Assembly (NCBI GenBank): GCA_009746045.1
Contig: RPFO01000123.1
Coordinates: 105,001-137,500 of the forward strand
From: Mesostigma viride
Taxonomy: Eukaryota > Streptophyta > Mesostigmatophyceae > Mesostigmatales > Mesostigmataceae
Direction: 5' to 3'
Length of the DNA stretch: 32,500 bases
Below the pieces are notes generated by a model. The model did not search any database and was not told where the DNA came from. It saw nothing but the letters and a program-made list of their open reading frames with translations. Of this stretch, positions 17,873 to 28,721 are shown one piece after another (positions within the stretch are counted from its first letter, which is position 1; each line of letters opens with the position of its first letter). Position numbers and translations under genes: made by a program.

Positions 17873-19597
17873 CCCTTAAACGGTACTCGGTCCGATTTGA
17901 AGGACTGAGTTTTTCTCAGTCCTAAAAATCGGACCGAGTTTGTGGCAGAACTAGCTATAATTCTAGCAAACGTTTGAATATTCTGTTTGGACCAAATTCG
18001 AGATCTAGATTTGTACTTTCACGTACACCCCTGGTTTACTACTTTTGGACACCTGGACAGGGACCTACGGTCAAGGAAAGTAGGGGGGGTACCATGGCCA
18101 AACGAGGACGACGTGAATAAAAATTATTATTTTTTGTCCGCAGCTATGGCACAAACAACTGACTGGGGCGAGAGCATGGCTTGACGTATTCGACTGAAAC
18201 TTTGTAGGCATCATCCCTAAGTCTTGTAAATGCTATATGCGTAGCCGTGCAACATTTACAAATGCCTAGATATGTCTCGAGGTTAGGTGGCGGCGCAGCA
18301 AATCGCGTGAGCGGCCAGGCGATGACAGTGCAAGCTGTACTTGTTGCTCGGCAGGAAATGTTCGGATTTTTGCGCATGGATGAGTTAGTTACGTCGTTCC
18401 TAGCACAGTCGATCATCAATGGCGGCCAGGACATGCTTGCGGCTACGTTCATGGGGTAGGCGTGCTAGCTCCTGCAAACAAGGTAATCTGTGGTTTCGAC
18501 CAGGTACGTTTTAGCCTTTTATCATGTCTCAGTGACCGCGCATGTGTCATATATTGTTTCGATACCAGTCTTGGGGCTATAATCGAGGCTTTATGACTGT
18601 CTTTTTGTTGTTTTATTGCTTCTGTGCATAGGCTTGTGATGGTTGGGTAGTAATGTTACCTCGGCCAGGTTTTGGACGAGTTTTGACTGCTTTTAGCGTA
18701 TGCTACAACATGAATGTCGGTATAACGACAGATATCGTTTGTAATAATGTTCAGTTTGATGATACGATGCTTTCCGTTGCTTAAACAACTCAGGGCGAGT
18801 GTTTTTCTGCCCAGTTCTAGGCATGCATGCTGGCCAAGTCCGCTTTCTTTTTGTGAGTTTGCTGTGTGTTAGAGACATAGAGATGCCTGGGATCTGCTTG
18901 CATTGAAGCATCAGCAAGTTGCTTATTTGGTTTCTTTCCTTTTTCCTTGTATTTTGAAGTTGTTTGTAGCGTGTAGGGTACATTGGTAGTAAGCTCCTTG
19001 CATGTGCCTTCTACACGTGCTTTATGCCCAATGGCACTAGATTTGCAATATTATATAGCATGAGCTGCTGTTTTATATGCTGGAAATGTGTTGGAGGATG
19101 CAAGTGTGGCCAGCTATGATGTTTTGTGCCACATTGGGAAAGCCGGAAAGGAAACCAAAACGGTAGTGCTAGCCAACCACCCCCCAAAAACTTGGTCCTA
19201 TTTTTAGGACTGAGCTATTTTGGGATTTTTGCTAGCTAGCTTGTGCAGTTCTGTAGCATGTCATGTTGTGAATGCATTGATGGCATGCCTGTGATATAAA
19301 CTAACTGCCTTTGAAATTCCAGGGCCTATATATTTCGGTATAAGTGGTCCATATTGCATGATGTATGTCTCAAATCCCATTTTTCTGTACCCCCCTGGGG
19401 TCAGTTGGCGCTATTTATAGCACCCAAAAGTCAAAGATATGGGACCAGTGGCATGTCCCCAAAGAAATTCAACATAAATGCATGCTTGGTACCAAGGGGT
19501 AGCCAGAAATTGTTTTTAGGCCATAGAGAAACATATGTGCGAAGATGTGCAACTCAGTCCGATTTTTAGGACTGAGTTGCTACGGTTTAATTAAGGG
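17873..19597. mobile_element. piggyBac-like non-autonomous element 1
   Basis: 1725 bp between two TTAA copies (17869-17872 and 19598-19601). The ends are CCCTTAAACGG on the left and, read inward, CCCTTAATTAAACCG on the right. A TTAA target with CCC-starting ends is characteristic of piggyBac. Removing it with one TTAA restores gypsy integrase codons across the junction (RLYLNNIYR). Near-terminal hairpins use CTCAGTCC arms (17884-17938 and 19549-19578). ORFs inside are short and unrecognised, with no DDD transposase, so this is a MITE-like or deletion derivative. Confidence 0.85.
17884..17938. repeat. Long subterminal hairpin of piggyBac-like element 1
   Basis: Two 25-base arms (starting ACTCGGTCCGATTT and ending AATCGGACCGAGT) pair at 23 of 25 positions around a TTTTT loop. 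The matching right-end structure at 19549-19578 has 11-base arms with CAACTCAGTCC. These probably serve as transposase recognition or replication-fold structures. Confidence 0.85.
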
Positions 19598-19601
19598 TTA
19601 A

Positions 19602-20475
19602 TAACATTTATAGATATCATGGTTTGAGTAGGCACTTTATTAGTGATAAAGATAAGCTATTTACCTCTGACTTTTGGCAGCAGTTTTTCGCTGCTATTGG
19701 TACCAAGGTTACGTTCGGTACTGCCTATCACTCCTCCTCCTCTCATCTAGTAGAACGTCTTAATAGGGTAGTGGAAGAAGCGCTGAGGCACTATGTTAAC
19801 GGCTCTGGGAGTGATTGGGAGGATTATCTATGCTTGGTAGAGTTCTCCCTTAACAATTGCCCTCAGGCTGCGCATGGCTATACGCCTTTCTTCCTAGATA
19901 CAGGTAGACAGCCCCTTACCCCTACCTCTCTCTTAGCTAGTCCTTTACGGGACAGGGACGATGTGTCCCGGGATACCATAGAAGGGGTGGAGGCCTTGTT
20001 AGATAAAATGAAAAATGCGCATGACCACGCTATTGCAGGGTACCATAGGGCTCAGGCCAAGTACCTTGCTAGGTTGCGTGCCTCCTTAGATAGAAGAGCA
20101 CCTGAGATAGATATAGGAGATTTAGTATTAGTGGAAGGCCCCCGTGTTGGCCGATTTGCTCACAAGTTCGAAGCTGAACTTAAAGTGAAGCTTAGGCCCG
20201 CCTTCTTAGGACCCTTCCGTGTGCTGTCTAGAGTAGGAAATTTCTTATATAAAATAGATATCCCTACCTCTTGGCAGACTCACTCAAACACCTTCCATAG
20301 AAGCCAGCTGAAGCTTTATCACCAAAGCGTGCGTTCGCTGGTAGAGAATTAGCCCCTGCCCCTTTAGAGCATAACCCTGATACTGGTGAGGTAGAAGACG
20401 AAGTAGAAAGTATCGTGGCCCATAGGGATATTAAAAAGGGCCGCGGTACTCAACGCCAGTATAAGGTTACATTAA
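19602..20475 (+). pseudogene. Gypsy integrase core, C-terminus and start of chromodomain
   Basis: Continues the integrase. The second catalytic Asp is in the HFISDKDKLFTSDFWQ region (about 19630-19680) and the catalytic Glu is in LVERLNRVVEEALR (about 19747-19790). The GPY/F-like C-terminal module follows (DIGDLVLVEG, LRPAFLGPFRVLSRVGN), with HSNTFHRSQLKLYH after it. The main frame stops at 20350-20352. In the next frame VESIVAHRDIKKGRGTQRQY (about 20400-20465) begins a chromodomain. It is interrupted by the TTAA insertion at 20472. Confidence 0.9.
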
Positions 20476-22174
20476 CCCCTAAATGGTCTTGCTGCCGATT
20501 TTCCGCCAAAAAGTGACTTACAGCCGATTTGTCGGCACCTACTCGGGGGACCAGTTTGCGAGAATACTATTGGGAATTAGGAAACGTTTAGCTGAGAAGA
20601 ATGAAAGTTTATAAGTTTCTCCAGAACATGATACTAGGGTTTGCTATATTTTGACCAAGTTTAACAGGTGTTCCAGACCGTCAAAGTACAAGGGGTCAGG
20701 GTACTTTTTCACGTACAACGTGCATTCCGGAAAACGACGACCTGGCCATGGCGGCTTGCGCCCACGCATGGCATTTACGTTTGCGTTAGAATTTTCTGGC
20801 CAAACTTAGGACATTGATTTTATACGTCCTAAAGATCATACAGGCCAATTTTTGGTTCGCGGGAATGCCATTTGATAGGTGTCGGCAGCGTTCTTGCTGG
20901 AAAAAACTGCGATCAGGCCGGACGATAGAAACGTTGACAGCAATACCTTTCCGGCGTATTTTAAAGGATATATCGGTTTCTTCTTACTTTTTATGATACA
21001 TAGTAGTCGTAAACGTGCAAGGGTGGCCAGAAATCGCCGAATCCAGCGACCATGCTGCACAACTTTGGTGTGCCGAAATGCGCCATTTTGCGGCCACCGC
21101 CTGGGCCAAGGTAACGCCATCCATGCCTGGTAAAGCTTAAGCATCGTTTTCCTATCGATGTTTGACGTTTATATATACGTTCTAGCTTGTGTAGCACATT
21201 CTTTTTGCATTATTCATGCTCTTTCTTGACCCTGGCCTGGCCCCTTTCTAAAACACCCTTCTTAGATGCTTCCCTCAGTCAGTTGACCTGCCACAGGGTG
21301 ATGGTGATAAGTTTTAGAGGCTGTATGGGTTTGAATACCTCCATATATGTTTGTTATACATTTCCCACACACATATTGCATGAGTGTGAGGCAGTTGGCT
21401 GGTCTCTGTGGCATCATCAAGCATGTAACCGGTGAGTAGAAGCTTCCCATTGTCAGCATGTGCCACCAGGTGTGCTGGCCATCACCTGGAAAGCTATAGC
21501 AGCTTAGGCCTAGTTTATCCTTGCTAGGGCAGGCTGAAATAGGCTTAGAATCACTAGTTTGTTGGTGGCTGCCTCCTAGAATGCATGCCTTGCGTAGGGT
21601 ATCCGTACCACGTTACCTACGTGCATGGACAAGGTGGCACCTGCACATAGGTGCCATGTAAGGGCAGTGTGATGATGCAGTTATGTTTCCCCATCATTGT
21701 GGAAGGGAAATGTATTGTTTGGCATGGTTGGGGGCCATATTAGTAGGTATTAGTAGGTAGTATGCCCACTCCTACCCCCTTGGTTGCTTTTTACCAACGG
21801 TACCCCTATGGGCTGCACTGGGTGTAACTGCTGGTATACCCACCCAAATGATGACCCCAATGGCTCAAACTGTTCAGCAACTAATTGTTTATCATCCCTG
21901 AAGTGGTAGGTGCCTAGCTCTTACAACATAATTCAAAATGCACATTCTACCAAAAATGAAAACGCTCGTCTTGACCCCCCTGACTTTGACGGCAGTTATA
22001 CATGGCCTACGATGAATATATGTGAGGTTGTGATATATCATGGCTTAGGGCAACTCATGGACATGCTTGCCCCCCAAGGACAGCCATTGGATCTTGCTAG
22101 GTTGTACAGGGGCTGGTTTACAAAATAGGTGAGTTACTGCCGATTTATCGGCAGCATTTCCGCCCATTTAGGGG
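20476..22174. mobile_element. piggyBac-like non-autonomous element 2
   Basis: 1699 bp between TTAA copies at 20472-20475 and 22175-22178. The ends are CCCCTAAATGG and CCATTTAGGGG, perfect 11-bp inverted repeats. Subterminal hairpins use GCCGA/TCGGC arms (20512-20537 and 22136-22153). Its interior (20698-21790) is the diverged partner of 669-1770 near the left end of the window. The short ORFs inside show no transposase. It sits inside the gypsy chromodomain. Confidence 0.85.
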
Positions 22175-22283
22175 TTAATGGATGTATACTCGTAGCGAGG
22201 TAGATAAAGTATGGTACACAGAGAGTGAGTTAGATGGTTGTAGCCGTTTGTTGCAGGACTACAAAACCCTGCATCAGCTCTAG
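22175..22283 (+). pseudogene. Gypsy chromodomain, C-terminal part and pol stop
   Basis: After the second TTAA the sequence reads, in one frame, SEVDKVWYTESELDGCSRLL and then QDYKTLHQL to TAG at 22281-22283. Together with the part before 20472 this gives the chromodomain pattern: an aromatic/basic strand YKVTL, then WYTESEL and a closing helix. Chromodomains on integrases direct insertion towards heterochromatin. One small frame change lies just after the junction. Confidence 0.75.
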
Positions 22284-22359
22284 CTGTCGACCTGCCCCTC
22301 CCTTATATTATGTCTGCTGTCGACGGGTGGTTGGTTGTCCCCTCCCCTCCGCAGCCATC

Positions 22360-24688
22360 ATGGCGGAACCTACCCCTCCGACAGAGATCCTGCCGCCTAC
22401 CCCTGATCCAGAGTTCTACTGGGAGGTCCTTCCGGGCCGATGGGTTTCCCGTTCCAGTTATCCGGGTAGCCCCGTTCAGCCTGCCCTCCAGGCTCATCAT
22501 GCGGCCTTGGTCAGGGCCGCCCTCTTTGGGGTCTCGTGGTTCGGCCCGAACCCTGATGATCCGCAACAGCTAGTCGTGCATGGGTTCGACGATGCCGGGC
22601 ATTGTCTTTTAGGATGTGGTTCCTGCTGCCCTGCCTTGGGGCAATTAATAGCCGCTATATCCTTCAGTGCCCTCGTGTGTTTTCCTACCTGTCTACCCCT
22701 GTGGGCCGCTCCTGCCTTCGGGAGGTGTTCCCTTGGCTTCCGGGCGAGGGTGAGGCAGATGTAGATGAACACCCCTGTGACCTCCTTCGGGCGGTCGAGT
22801 TTATGGAGATTGCGGATCAGTCAGCGGGGGTAGCACATGGCGACCCTTCCCCTTCGGACGCACCAGTCGAGGCGCAGTACACGCCAGAGTATTCGGCCTC
22901 AGCTGCAGCGTCCTCCTCCTCTGTGTCTGCTCCTTCCCCTGTCCCGTCTTCACCACGGTCGGCCCCGCGCGTGTCTAGCTGTGGAGCCTACCCCTCTGGG
23001 CTTGGATCGTGAGCCTGACCATCTCGATCGCGGCGACTGTTTCTGCGATGCAGGCCCAGATCCAGTCCCTGGCCTCGGCATTCGGGGCCTTCATGGCGTC
23101 CCAGTCGCATGCTCCCGCCACGCCAGGTGGGGTGTCTGTTGCATCTGTGCCCCCTAGACCCCTCCTGTTGCCTCGGCGACTACGGCTTCGCCTGCGCTGT
23201 GCGAGCCCTCGGTCGCTGCAGTTTCCCCTGTTGCTGCGGCTCCTACGCCTCCGGCTGCCTCTGCGTCCGCGACCGCCGTACCCGCGCCTTCGCGCGATTC
23301 TTCTGCCCCAGCGGCCGCGCCCGCCGTCACCGCTGCTGAGCCTCCACAAGCGCGGGGCTTCTTTGGCGATACGAGCGGGCTTCCCAGGCTATGGGAGGGT
23401 GGTCCTCCGCAAAGGATTCCAATGCCAGACTGGAGCCTGGATGGTAACCAGTCTTATGCTGGGTTGCCTGCCCCTACGGACCCTATTTTCAACATGTGGC
23501 CTGAGGGTGCGCGCCTCCACCGGAGACCGGGGCGCCAGCTGCGGTGGCGGGTCCGTCGCGACCTCCTTCGGCAGCGAGTCCGGCGCGACCTCCTGTTGTA
23601 CCGGCGCCGTCTGTGTCTGTGCCGGTTCCTACCCCTGCTGCGGCCCCTGCCCCTTCGGCCTCGCGGTCTTTGCATGGCCGCGGTTGTTCGGGCCAGCGGC
23701 CTTGATCATCGCGCCACCCGCGCTGCTGATTCCCTCCGGGAGTTGTCCCAGGGCGACCGGGATCGGGCCCCTTCTGTGGTACATGCGACGCCGGAGTCGC
23801 GCGACACGCCCGTCCCCGGGTACGGTATGTCTGCGCTCGCCTGTCGACAGTGTGACCTGCCGCGCGCCTCCGCCGAGCTTGCCATTTCGCCCATGTCCTA
23901 CGGGTTCTCCCAGGTGTGTCGGGCGCCGCGGGACCGTGGCCTACCCATTGAGACTGATCGGCCTCCTTTCGATATGGTTATTTTAGCTGATCCAGTGTTC
24001 CAGGGCGAGATCCTGGTTCGGCGCGTTCTGTATCGCTGGGCTAGGCGTCACAATGACTTGGACACCTACGGTGGTTTCCAGTGGGCTTACCCTCCGCCTC
24101 TGGGCATTATGGCCTCAGATGCCCTTACGGTAGAGTTTCCTGCGGTGCCGGATGCTACGTACAGCACGGTTCTCCTGCAGCCCATCCTGGAGTGGGATGC
24201 CCGTCGTCCAGCGCCCGTCCCGGGCCAGGGCCTGGACTCCCGTGGACATCCTCCCCCTCGGGCTAGCGACTACCTAGAGACGTTCGGGTCGCGACAGTGC
24301 GCTCGTCGGTGGCGCTCACGTGAGGTTCGGCACATCCGGATGTGGCCGTCTAACGTGGAGCCCCTGATAGATCTGTTCTTCCCGACGGGTTTGCGTCCTC
24401 GGATCCGGTACCATCGCCTACTCCTGCGGGCTCTCTGTTTGATCGCGGTCGAGCCATTCCTACGCCTCTTTGCCTGTGGTTTCCTGGACTAGCTGGGCCC
24501 GTGGCCAGGTCGTTCTTACGCAGCATAGGTATTACTGGGCCTTTATGGGCCTTTTTCCTGATGGCGTGTGGGCCGATGTTTTCCTCACTGTAGATAGGCA
24601 TGACAATGCCGATGATGTGGCCCACTACCAGGCGTATCTGGATGTTCTGCTGGCCTCGCGTGGCACTTACCAGACTGATGGCAACTAG
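22360..24688 (+). pseudogene. Post-pol ORF region of the gypsy element, function unknown, frameshifted
   Basis: A GC-rich coding-like region between the pol stop and the polypurine tract. The likely start is the ATG at 22360 in a good Kozak context (GCCATCATGG). It lies five bases after CCCTCCCCTCCGCAG, which looks like a splice acceptor. The N-terminal part reads PDPEFYWEVLPGRWVSRSSY. The middle is Ala/Pro/Ser-rich (22880-23340). The distal part (about 23400-24490) is Arg-rich and then globular, with DRPPFDMVILADPVFQGEI and QWAYPPPLGIMASDA. A last piece (to 24688) reads YYWAFMGLFPDGVWADVFL. Several frame changes break it (near 22600, 23010, 23150, 24490). No signal peptide, long hydrophobic segment or known domain is evident, so it is not clearly env-like. 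It could be a second gag-like or accessory protein. Confidence 0.5.
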
Positions 24689-25047
24689 ATAGAGGGCCTT
24701 AGGCCCGACCTGAGGGTGTTGTCCCTCCGGTATATAGAGTCGCCCTCATATTCTGGCCAGTTGATTGGTCGTTCTTGGTCCTTGGTACTGATATTGTTTA
24801 CTCTGTGTGTCCTGCCCAGTGCCGTCCCCCCCGGCAAGGACTCTGTTCCAGGCAGTTAGGGGAACCTCCCACCAGGCTTGGTGCTGGCTAACCCTACACC
24901 ACCCGGCGTGGTGGTGGAACCGAGTTAACGTGTTGGTGCTTTGTATCTTGGATGGCCTGTCGATTGTGTTGGTGTGTGCTGGGTGCATTAGGCTTTTCCT
25001 ACCCCTTGGTTTCCTCCCTGTGCGTAGGGAGAGGGCTCCCTACCTTT
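24689..25047 (+). other. Gypsy 3' untranslated region
   Basis: No ORF of note. It contains a GC hairpin, CCACCCGGCGTGGTGG (about 24899-24914), and a TATATAGA motif at about 24731-24738. It leads into the polypurine tract. Confidence 0.5.
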
Positions 25048-25061
25048 GTGGGGGGGGGAGG
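25048..25061 (+). promoter_or_regulatory. Polypurine tract of the gypsy element
   Basis: A run of G residues ending AGG directly abuts the LTR start TGTTACGTC. This is the expected primer site for plus-strand DNA synthesis and fixes the LTR boundary. Confidence 0.85.
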
Positions 25062-26216
25062 TGTTACGTCGCGTAACAATTCGTTGTAGTTACGGACGTA
25101 AATTAGGTTCCTTGCCTAAGTGGTCGTTTCTAGGTTTACGTGTAGTTCGTACTAGGACACTGTTGTCCTCATACTACCTAGCAGTACTGTGGTGCATTGG
25201 ATGCTTTTGGGCGTCGCGCCGCGTACTTTATTAGTGGTCCTTATCCTTTGGGTAGAATGTAGTGGACCAGCGTGCATCTGTGCATCTGTATGCGAGGGCC
25301 AGGTCGGCCCGAGCATGCTGGACCGTTGGTGACCATTTATGCACGTTCTACCCCTCGTGTGGTCACTCGGCGTGTGTTAAATGAATTAACACATATAGGC
25401 TTGGGTCACGGCAGCTAGTGTAGTGTGTTTCCTTCCTCTATTCCTGGAATAAACGGGTTCGGGTAAATGGTTGTATGGCGTATTATAGTGTTACGTCGCG
25501 TAACAATTCGTTATAGTTACGGACGTAAATTAGGTCCTTTGCCACGGTTGTTCCTAGGTTTACGCCGTAGTTCCAACTGGGACACTATTGTCCTCGTAAC
25601 AGTATACTGTGGTACAGTGGGTGCTTTTGGGGGCGCCGCGCCGCGTACTTTATTAGTGGTCCTTATCCTTTGGTAGAATGTAGTGGACTAGCGTGCATCT
25701 GTGCATCTGCCTGTGTACATATCTGTATATGCGAGGGCCAGGTCGGCCCGAGCATGATGGACCGTTGGTGACCATTTATGCACGTTCCACCCCTCGTGTG
25801 GTCACTCGGCGTGTGTTAAATGAATTAACACATATAGGCTTGGGTCACGGCAGTGTAGTGTGTTTCCTTCCTCTATTCCTGGAATAAACGGGTTCGGGTA
25901 AATGGTTGTATGGCGTATTATAGCAACACATACGTGAATGCATTGAGATCAGCTCCGTCTCGTTCGTCTTTCGCTAGGGGTTTGAGTAGAGGAGGCCTGA
26001 CCAATTTAGGTAGTATCAGGCCCAGTAGAGGTAGAGGTGGAGGTAGAAGTTTAGGACGTAACATATAGCAACACATACGTGAATGCATTGAGATCAGCTC
26101 CGTCTCGTGAACTCGTCTTTCGCTAGGGGTTTGAGTAGAGGTGGCCTGACTAATTTAGGTTGGATTAGGCCAGGTAGAGGTAGACAGAGGTGGAGGTAGA
26201 AGTTTAGGACGTAACA
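25062..26216 (+). repeat. Gypsy 3' LTR with internal duplications
   Basis: Begins TGTTACGTC and ends GACGTAACA, an exact 9-bp inverted terminal pair. The first 427 bp are duplicated in tandem (second copy from 25489). Near the 3' end a roughly 145-153 bp segment is also duplicated (from 25921 and from 26066), so the terminus GACGTAACA occurs at 26055-26063 and again at 26208-26216. Without the duplications the LTR would be about 0.58 kb. It contains the polyadenylation-like GGAATAAACGGG twice. Confidence 0.85.
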
Positions 26217-27130
26217 AACTGGTCCGGAACACACAAAGTACCAAATAAACACACAAAGTCCCAAAATTAGGACAAATTCCCAAATAAGTCCTGAATTGAG
26301 TCCTATAGTCCGGCGGACTATGAAAGCGAGCTATCGAAAGTCCCAAACGAATTACAAATGACTTTCGACTTATTTATTGAAGGCATTGTTTCGCCCATAC
26401 AAAGGTTTGGGCCGCGTAACACCGCCATAGCCAACCTAGTCGGGGTCGGGGTCGGCGCGCATGAGGACGGACCGGTCCGAAATTGGAAAGATTATCGGCC
26501 TCGGAAAGCGAGCTACCTAGTCGGGGATACGGTCACACTTGCCCCTCGTGGAAAAAAATTGCATGTATTCCTTCAATTGGTGGGAAACCGGTACGGAAAC
26601 GACCTCCAACCCAGTCGAAGTCAATTATCAATGGATCTTGCTGATTTTGGGGGGGGTGATGGGTTTATTTATTATTATCCAATCAATAGACCAGAGATGT
26701 GAAATGGGGAATTTCCAGATAAATAGGTGTACGTTTATTCCAAATATAACCAATAGTTAATCCCTGCTAAGCCTAGGGTATCAAGATGATAATAATTTTG
26801 CCCATTCTGTGAAATGGGGAATTAGTATCAGCATCGCTGGTATTCAACAAATTGATTGTTCAGGCCGTACTAATATTCGTACAAATAAGATTAAAGGAAA
26901 TGTACGGTGCGAAATATTTTTCAGGGCAAAATCGGGGATTTTGGAGTGGGAGCAGGAGTGGGATAGGAGGGGTGACATCTCCAGGCAAAATTTCCTGGAT
27001 ACTAGTAGGGGCCCGTCCCAGGGCCTGACTGCTGCGGTAAGCGCCGGCCCCTGAATTGAAATAGGGGCTGGCGAGTAAAACGAGGGTCGGCGGCGGTGGC
27101 CCCGTATCACTGGCCCCCAATAGCGCAGCG

Positions 27131-27210
27131 CTACGTGGCCGAGCTGCGGCACCACGTGGCAAGATGCGGCACCATGTGGCAAGGTGAGGCGCCACGTGGC
27201 TTGATGCCGG
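27131..27210 (+). repeat. 20-bp tandem repeat, four copies
   Basis: Units of the form ACCACGTGGCAAGATGCGGC start at 27131, 27151, 27171 and 27191. A related single copy (GCCACGTGGTATGATGCGGC) lies at about 27495. Each unit carries a CACGTGG-type core. Confidence 0.85.
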
Positions 27211-27340
27211 CATGCCTCTCCGGCGACAGGCAATTACTGGGCAAGACATATCACAGTACCCTAGTAAGGTTACCATCCGAGCTACTTACGTCGCCAAACT
27301 ATCTCTGTTGGATATGACCGGCGTGGGATTCGATCCGACT

Positions 27341-27366
27341 AAACTGAACTGAACTGAACTGAGCTG
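27341..27366 (+). repeat. (AACTG)n pentanucleotide repeat
   Basis: Five tandem units of AACTG, the last one altered (AGCTG). A simple microsatellite. Confidence 0.85.
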
Positions 27367-28721
27367 GGTAAGACATCTGCAGACTGCATGACAGTAAAGC
27401 GCGGCGCGGCATGAGGACGGATGCCGACACAGTTTTTTGTGTAGGCATCCGTAGGCTCGTACATAGATGGCATCCGGGGCATGGCAAGATGGGACGCCAC
27501 GTGGTATGATGCGGCATGCCGCGCCTGCTGTACAATATGGGGGCCCAAAATCTAGGGCTGGCGGCTGCATAAAAATTCGGCCCCTGGAATCTCCCCTATA
27601 GGGGCCGAAAAGATGGGGGCTAGCTAGAATTGGTGCCGGTAGCTGCACGGGCCCCTAGTATGGAAATAGGGGCCAGACATTCTGAAGTCTGGACCGGCGG
27701 CTGCAGGATCCGGCCCCTATTTAGCTTGGCTCAATGTCACCCCTCCTAGTGGGATTGGAGAAGACTGGCTAATAATTATTAGATAACTATTAACCTAATC
27801 ATAACAGTTATAATTGTCCGTTCCAGCCGCTCCCACCGTAATCCAGGGGAATTTGCAAAATCGCCACAATTTCGGTCGAGAGAGAGGTCACAGGGGGTCA
27901 CCAAACAAAATTGGCCGGATCCGTTGTTCAGGTGGGAGTACTACGTACTCCCGATGTGAATGCAATTCTGGGGTTTAATTACTGTACAGTAGAAAGCGGT
28001 ACAGTCGAAAGCTGGATCCTAAATCTACGTAATTATTGGCGAGTGTGAACATGCTGTCAACAAGTGCAACAGGTGTAATAAATCTCAGGTAAATCTTGCA
28101 ATAAAAAAAAAATCACCAGAAAATCACTGCAAGAAAAATAACTGCTGCTGCTGTTTTTGTTGTTGTGCACGTGGGCAGCAGAGATTTGGAAACGGCCGAG
28201 GGCTTGGACACACCAGTGATGCCAGGCTGTCCTTTTGTTTTTAGTGATTATGGCTAGCGTGGGCGACGCTGAGCATCTCCCAGCACAATATCAAAAAGAG
28301 ACAACATAGCAACCCTATTCGGGGTGGACAAGGCATACATTGCTGACGACCCTGCTATTTCCAATGCGCGAGCCAGGCATCCACCGAAGAACAAACCCAA
28401 CTGTTTGCGTTAGTATGGTTGACGCCATTAAGCTAATGCATGCAGCACCTTCCGCTGCGTGTCAGGCAGAAGGCCATCAGGCCATTCACTGGCGACATGA
28501 TTTCGTATCGGCCAAGTGATGCAATCTACCCGGATCATGGCTGCACTGTGATGCCAGAAGGAGGAGGGCCGGGGTTTGATCTGACGCTGGTTGTCGCTGG
28601 CGTTGAAGGGTGCGCGCAAAAAAAATTGGACGATCACGCGTGCATTACCGTTTTTATTATCAACTACGTCATGAGCATGCATTCCATGGGTCGAGTGCGA
28701 GCAAATTACCATATTTAAAGG

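Larger units (their letters stand above)
3869..26216 (+). mobile_element. Ty3/gypsy chromovirus, decayed and multiply interrupted (5' LTR not found)
   Basis: Coding order is gag with CCHC knuckle, aspartic protease, RT, RNase H, HHCC-DDE integrase and C-terminal chromodomain, then a long post-pol ORF region, a polypurine tract and an LTR starting TGTTACGTC and ending GACGTAACA. This order (integrase after RNase H) and the chromodomain define a chromovirus. The coding sequence is broken by four nested transposons with exact target duplications, and also by frameshifts and in-frame stops (6944-6946 TAA, 7541-7543 TAG). Without the four insertions the segment would be about 9.9 kb. It cannot be autonomous as it stands. 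Confidence 0.9.
26217..28439. other. Intergenic region, no firm gene
   Basis: The longest + frame, 26358-26702 (114 codons, starting MTFDLFIEGIV), matches no family I recognise and has no supporting context; I do not call it a gene. The words GGGGCC/GGCCCC and 'ggcggctgca' recur at 27009-27720, suggesting an old GC-rich repeat. Other contents are a 20-bp tandem repeat (27131-27210), a pentanucleotide repeat (27341-27366), and an AT-rich stretch at 27770-27815 with short palindromes such as TAATAATTATTA. No tRNA fold could be built. Confidence 0.4.

Noticed and set aside
18693-18983. 96-codon - strand ORF inside piggyBac-like element 1
   Set aside because: No transposase motif, low-complexity Lys/Gln content, and no support from element 2.
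669-21790. The diverged repeat pair as the two LTRs of one 21-kb element
   Set aside because: The gypsy element has its own LTR at 25062-26216 with a polypurine tract, and the right-hand repeat lies between TTAA-flanked inverted repeats, so it is part of a DNA transposon.
26358-26760. Overlapping ORFs that at first looked like organelle-derived coding sequence
   Set aside because: Neither frame matches a plastid or mitochondrial protein that I can recognise, and there is no other sign of organelle DNA.
27325-27340. Another tRNA T-arm-like word (GGGATTCGATCC)
   Set aside because: No D-arm, anticodon stem or acceptor stem in either orientation.
28440-28718. 92-codon ORF just upstream of exon 1, in the same frame
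   Set aside because: It ends in a stop directly before the exon 1 ATG, lacks recognisable domain features, and its sequence does not extend the binding-protein fold; it may be a 5' UTR.
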